From: Pachypanchax playfairii
Taxonomy: Eukaryota; Chordata; Actinopteri; Cyprinodontiformes; Aplocheilidae
DNA: 64,000 nucleotides
Reading direction: 5' to 3'
NCBI GenBank assembly: GCA_006937955.1
Contig: SSNP01000001.1
Location: 12,623,858-12,687,857 of the forward strand
In this document: piece after piece, positions 60,204-64,000 of the stretch
How positions within the stretch are numbered: position 1 is the stretch's first letter
Layout of the letters: each line of letters opens with the position of its first letter
Notes under the pieces: generated by a model
What the model was told of the DNA's origin: nothing
Database searches by the model: none
What the model saw: only the letters and a program-made list of their open reading frames with translations
Position numbers and translations under genes: made by a program

Positions 60204-63060
60204 CTGGGGGAGCGACACACAAAGAGGAAAAGGGCCACATCATGAAGAGCAGCTCTATACATCATCATATACTCCATACAAGTGCCCAACCCCCCAATTC
60301 ATTTAACAAGAACAACATTACAGAGAGAATACTGCAACTTTGACATACGGTATGATGTATTGAGAGAAGGACATTAGCACAATGGTATTCTAATAGAGAA
60401 TGGAAGGTGTCCATACTAGGGGCTTTGAGTTGGAGTATTTGGAGCTTCCAGTGCATTCACATTTTATTAGAGACTCGTGGCATGTTCTGTGTCCTGTCCC
60501 AGATTTCATGTGGAGTAAATGATGACCTCCTTTCCACTTTGCAGAGGGCTAATTTTAACCATTTTCAAGGATTTTGAGCATCCTCTGAATAAATACCCAG
60601 TGAAGTTTAGTGTCAGTAATCCTTCTTTACACACAAATCTGAGAAGAAAAAACTTCATCTGAATGTAGAAAATGTAACCAGAGATACAAAGTTATACTTG
60701 GAGGACTAAAAGCAGACTCATGAACTCAGCTCATGAATAGCAACACAGAATTATCCTTTGCAATTAGCAGAGTTTCGGAGAGCATATGGGAACCAATCCC
60801 GTGGATTTGTTCAGGGGTATGGTGCCAACATGGTCTAAATCTCCTCCATTTTGGATAAGGCTTGTGTGGTTTAAAGTGGCTTTTAGCAGTCAGTGACTGA
60901 CAGCATGTCAGTGTGAAGAATTAGCAGCCAAGCATTCTTCTCTTTCTCTAAGCTGAGAGAGTACCATTTCCTGCACTACCAATTAGAAATCTATTTAACA
61001 TCAAATAGTCTGTCACAGAAAACCCTGATTACACTAAGTGCATAATCAGCAATCAACTGCATATGGAGCTTACACTAAATATCATTAAAAACCTACCTAA
61101 GTATTTACAGCTAAAGATGTGTGGCAACTGGGATTGCCCAATGAATTCAGAATATTGCCTCGATGATGTCATCGTAATCACTTGGCACAGGTGCCTACTG
61201 AAGCACTGATACAAATAATCCCTCTGCAAGCTGATTTGGATGCAATGACGTCATATTCAATCCTTCCCAGCTGCCAAGAGGGTGACGTCAGCGGAGCGGG
61301 CATAGTTGTAACAAGGCACTGTCCACCAGCCTGACGAGATGTCTTCTACCTTTTTTTTTCTATTGTGGCAGGAGACAGTCTCGAATCCCCCAGATGCAGG
61401 GGTTGTCACTACGTTTCATATTTTGGGGAGAACGTCGAATGCAGGGGGATCGACTGGCCTGCTGGAGACAGAGGACAGCTGGATGGAGGTGGACTGAGAC
61501 CAACCTGTTGCTTGAGTAATGCACTCATGAGAATCAGATGTGAATGAACATGACACTGTGACATATGAAAATTTCACAGCCTACAAGAAGGGATAGAAAG
61601 GATTCTAAATGATCCATCTAGACATAGGCTTGTTTCATGCACATCTCCCATAACCAGTGGGCAAATATATATTAATGTAATGCAATTTTTGTTTATGCTG
61701 TTTTGTATTTATATCTAGAATTATATGCAATTCTTATTTAGATAAGCTAAAATCTCACAGAAACATGTCAGCTTTTCCGTATGATTACAAAAGAGATCAA
61801 TTTCAAATTTATCTCGTTTATTGCTTGCTTTTCTCATCCTTGGCAGTTTTAGATGAGGTATTTTAATTTTGTGTTGTGTTGCAATGAGGTCTTTGCTTTT
61901 CTCATACGTAAAACACAAAATGACCTTGATGGGAAAAACAAAAAAACTAACGTTCTTCGTTGCTGAACAGCTCCCGAGCTTTCGATCTAAACTCAAGATA
62001 TCTGATAGCGTACCAACATCAAAAAATTAATTTAAATAATGCTCAATACAAGATAACATAACATCCAAAGACCTGTTGTTGACAGACAAACCCAAACCCA
62101 CTGCGTAACTTTCTGCTCATCTTCAGCCACAGTAAACCCAGCAGGGGCGGAAGCCACTGAGATTTCCTCCATCACCCTCATAGCCACGTTTACTGTCATT
62201 AGTCAATAATTAATTCTGTCCTAGTGTCTGAGATCACAGTAACAGGTTTTAATGGCGTCATGTGGTAGAGTAAACATGGCAATCTGTCGCCAGGGAACAA
62301 GAGCAGTGGGGCACATTGGGAAGCTGAGCCAGTGGGGTGTTAGTTCAAATCCTTGCTTCCAGTACTGGAAGGATGGCTTGGAGGAGAGACATGGTCTTTG
62401 AGCCAAATGTGTTTAGTTAAGCCACTCAAGGGGGGGTGGGTCAGGAGGAAATGCCTTGTGACCGTCTTCCCCTCCTTCTCACAACCCCTTCAAGTACCCA
62501 TTCTGCATTTCAATGGACTAAACCTGCTCCTGATGTGCAGCAAGGACAATGGAACAAAAATGAGCAATAATGAACAAATGGGCTCGAAGATGAATGAAAC
62601 TACTCGTCGACCTCCATGATGGATAAATTCAACAAGTCAAACAAAAAGACTTTGAAGCTTACCCATTCTGAGATCTGATGCTTCTCAAATCCTCTGTCAG
62701 ATCGCCATCAATGCCAGGGAACAATCTCTAAAGGGGATCTCAACATTAGCCTGGGCATAGGTGCAATGGTAGTGTTGAGGAATGCGGCCAGTCAACCTTT
62801 TTCACCGAGGTCTTATTCATCAGTGGGTGCAGAAAAAGAGATTTCACCGCAGCATCCGAGCCATGCCTGCAGCTGGCCAGAGCCTCAATTGTCTGAGAAA
62901 ATGCTAATGCAGGCTCTGAGTGTTTTCAGTGAAAGACGGCACGCATTGTTCAAGCCTGCAATGGTTTGAAGAGGGGGGGGTCTTCCCTGCCGCATCACCC
63001 TTTTCACTGCTCTCATCCATATTCATCGAGTGGCCTGTCCGTCTGCAGCAGTGCGCAGGA
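60204..63060. other. nova2 upstream intron
   Basis: I searched for the NOVA2 N-terminal exon (SRKRPLE-type coding) on the minus strand and did not find it. There is no recognisable transposon. The region is more complex than average intergenic DNA here and holds the CRE cluster. Confidence 0.45.
61164..61290. promoter_or_regulatory. CRE/ATF site cluster
   Basis: Two perfect TGACGTCA palindromes (61246-61253 and 61283-61290) lie 37 bases apart, preceded by a one-mismatch site (TGATGTCA, 61164-61171). A GC-rich segment follows. Such clusters mark CREB/ATF-responsive promoters or enhancers. The target could be nova2 or an unannotated transcript. Confidence 0.5.
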
Positions 63061-63076
63061 CTGACACCGCATGCGA

Positions 63077-63187
63077 CCAATAGGTGGTCTCCTCTCTAAA
63101 GAACGTCATGTTCCCACCCCCCCGATGCCGGTCTAAAAAAATTTAATTTTCTCCACTACTCCGCCTCTTTTGACGCAGCACTATAAA
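63077..63187 (+). promoter_or_regulatory. CCAAT and TATA promoter on the plus strand
   Basis: CCAAT at 63077-63081 and TATAAA at 63182-63187 are spaced as in a core promoter, with a TTGACGC motif at about 63168-63174. Transcription would start near 63212 and run rightward, opposite to nova2. Confidence 0.5.
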
Positions 63188-63309
63188 GTATGGCAGTCCA
63201 TTCACTGGCTCTTTTTTGGGAAAAGTGACATAGGTGAAGTGGCTGAGGGAGCGGACGGGAGCGCTGACTGAGGAAGCATAAGGAATGACCTTCAGAAGTG
63301 CCTGAAAAG

Positions 63310-63552
63310 ATGTATGGAGAACATACCCAAATGATGAAGGAGGTAGAGGAGGAGTGTTCTGAGACAGCGTGCTTTACACCACCCACCCTTCTTTCCGCCT
63401 TTCCCCTACCCCCAATCCCTTGGACAGCCATGTTTGAGAGGGCGGAGGGGCTCATCAACCATTGCAAATGGCAGTGCCGCAGAATGGTGGAGGGGGGTGA
63501 TGAAGCCAATCACTATGCCTATAAATCTTACACCGAGAGCTATCTGAAGTGA
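63310..63552 (+). CDS. Unrecognised small ORF, possible first coding exon
   Basis: From the ATG at 63310 the frame encodes 80 residues to a TGA at 63550-63552. It follows a CCAAT/TATA promoter by about 120 bases. The N-terminal part is acidic (EVEEEC), the middle is Pro-rich, and the end (CKWQCRRM, then ANHYAYKSYTESYLK) is basic and aromatic. No family was recognised. The final codons read CTGAA|GTGAGC, a usable splice donor, so the stop may lie in an intron and the protein may continue past the right edge. A six-codon upstream ORF (63285-63305) precedes the ATG. If real, the gene is antisense to nova2 and probably nested in its first intron. A chance ORF remains possible. Confidence 0.35.
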   Translation: MYGEHTQMMKEVEEECSETACFTPPTLLSAFPLPPIPWTAMFERAEGLINHCKWQCRRMVEGGDEANHYAYKSYTESYLK

Positions 63553-64000
63553 GCAAATATGCTTAAAAACGGTACGGTGGTTGCATTCAAGTGCATATGA
63601 GTAAACACGAGGGGTCCAGCTTCATTTAACAGTCCTTCTCAGGGAACCTGAACTAAATTACATAATTTCTTCCTGGATGCCAGTTACTTTCATCCACATA
63701 TCAAACCCTAACATTTTGGCCCATTTTGGTTTTGGAGTGAATGCTTCCAGAAAATTCTAATAGTCTTACTCACAAAAAGCACTCGACTACATAGACACAG
63801 CTTCCCCGTGGATTCTCTCTCAGGATCTATCTAGCTCCTTTTTCCTCTCTGCTTTGCTCTGTCTTCATTTAATTCGCTCCCTCCTATTCTCTCTTTCACT
63901 GCCACCTGGCAAATTCACAGTCCGCTCACGTCACATCGCTCTGCAAGGGCACCTGTGTCCTTCCCACCAAAAAAATAAATAAATAAATTACAAATAAATA
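63553..64000. other. Right edge, no feature
   Basis: Pyrimidine-rich sequence (63830-63900) ending in (AAAT)n. I see no exon of nova2 here. Confidence 0.4.

Noticed and set aside
62265..62420. tRNA-like 'agttcaaatcc' B-box candidate
   Set aside because: No matching A box at the right distance and no acceptor-stem pairing could be found.

Overview
The window is vertebrate and almost certainly teleost. It holds multi-exon genes with GT-AG introns whose proteins match bony-fish families, among interspersed repeats typical of teleosts: L2/Rex-like LINE tails, Tc1/mariner and hAT-like remnants, TTAA-flanked MITEs, a tRNA-derived SINE, and CA and TATC microsatellites. All identifications rest on reading the sequence and recalled family knowledge; no database search was possible.

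Layout, left to right. (1) 2.2-2.4 kb, minus: first coding exon of a PPP1R14 (CPI-17-like) inhibitor of myosin phosphatase. (2) 4.5-7.9 kb, minus: complete seven-exon Notch ligand of the deltaC type, with a TATA promoter near 8.16 kb. (3) 8.2-20.8 kb: gene-poor, with LINE debris, a long TATC array and one transposon-like coding fragment. (4) 20.8-22.3 kb, minus: four-exon Myb/SANT-like nuclear protein. (5) 26.0-28.0 kb, minus: complete ten-coding-exon calpain small subunit, with a 5'UTR exon near 30.3 kb and LINE insertions in the intron between. (6) 30.4-40.1 kb: repeat-rich stretch with LINE remnants, a Tc1 transposase fragment whose own codons have become a 26-bp minisatellite, and a 970-bp hAT-like element. 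(7) 40.1-47.2 kb: unusually repeat-poor, probably in part the long 3'UTR of the next gene. (8) 47.2-60.2 kb, minus: three coding exons of nova2 (KH1, KH2, Ala-rich linker, KH3); its first exon(s) lie beyond the right edge. (9) 60.2-64 kb: nova2 upstream intron with two perfect CRE palindromes and, on the plus strand, a CCAAT/TATA promoter followed by a short open reading frame that may be the first exon of an unrecognised gene.

PPP1R14A, CAPNS1, DLL3 and NOVA2 all lie on human 19q13, so the block looks like a teleost counterpart of that region. The genes do not form one pathway: they cover smooth-muscle phosphatase control, Notch signalling, calpain protease regulation and neuronal splicing. 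No CRISPR array, operon or clearly new multi-gene system was seen. The most distinctive observations are the minisatellite born from Tc1 transposase codons, the antisense promoter and reading frame near 63 kb, and the deltaC C terminus that seems to lack the PDZ ligand of zebrafish DeltaC.
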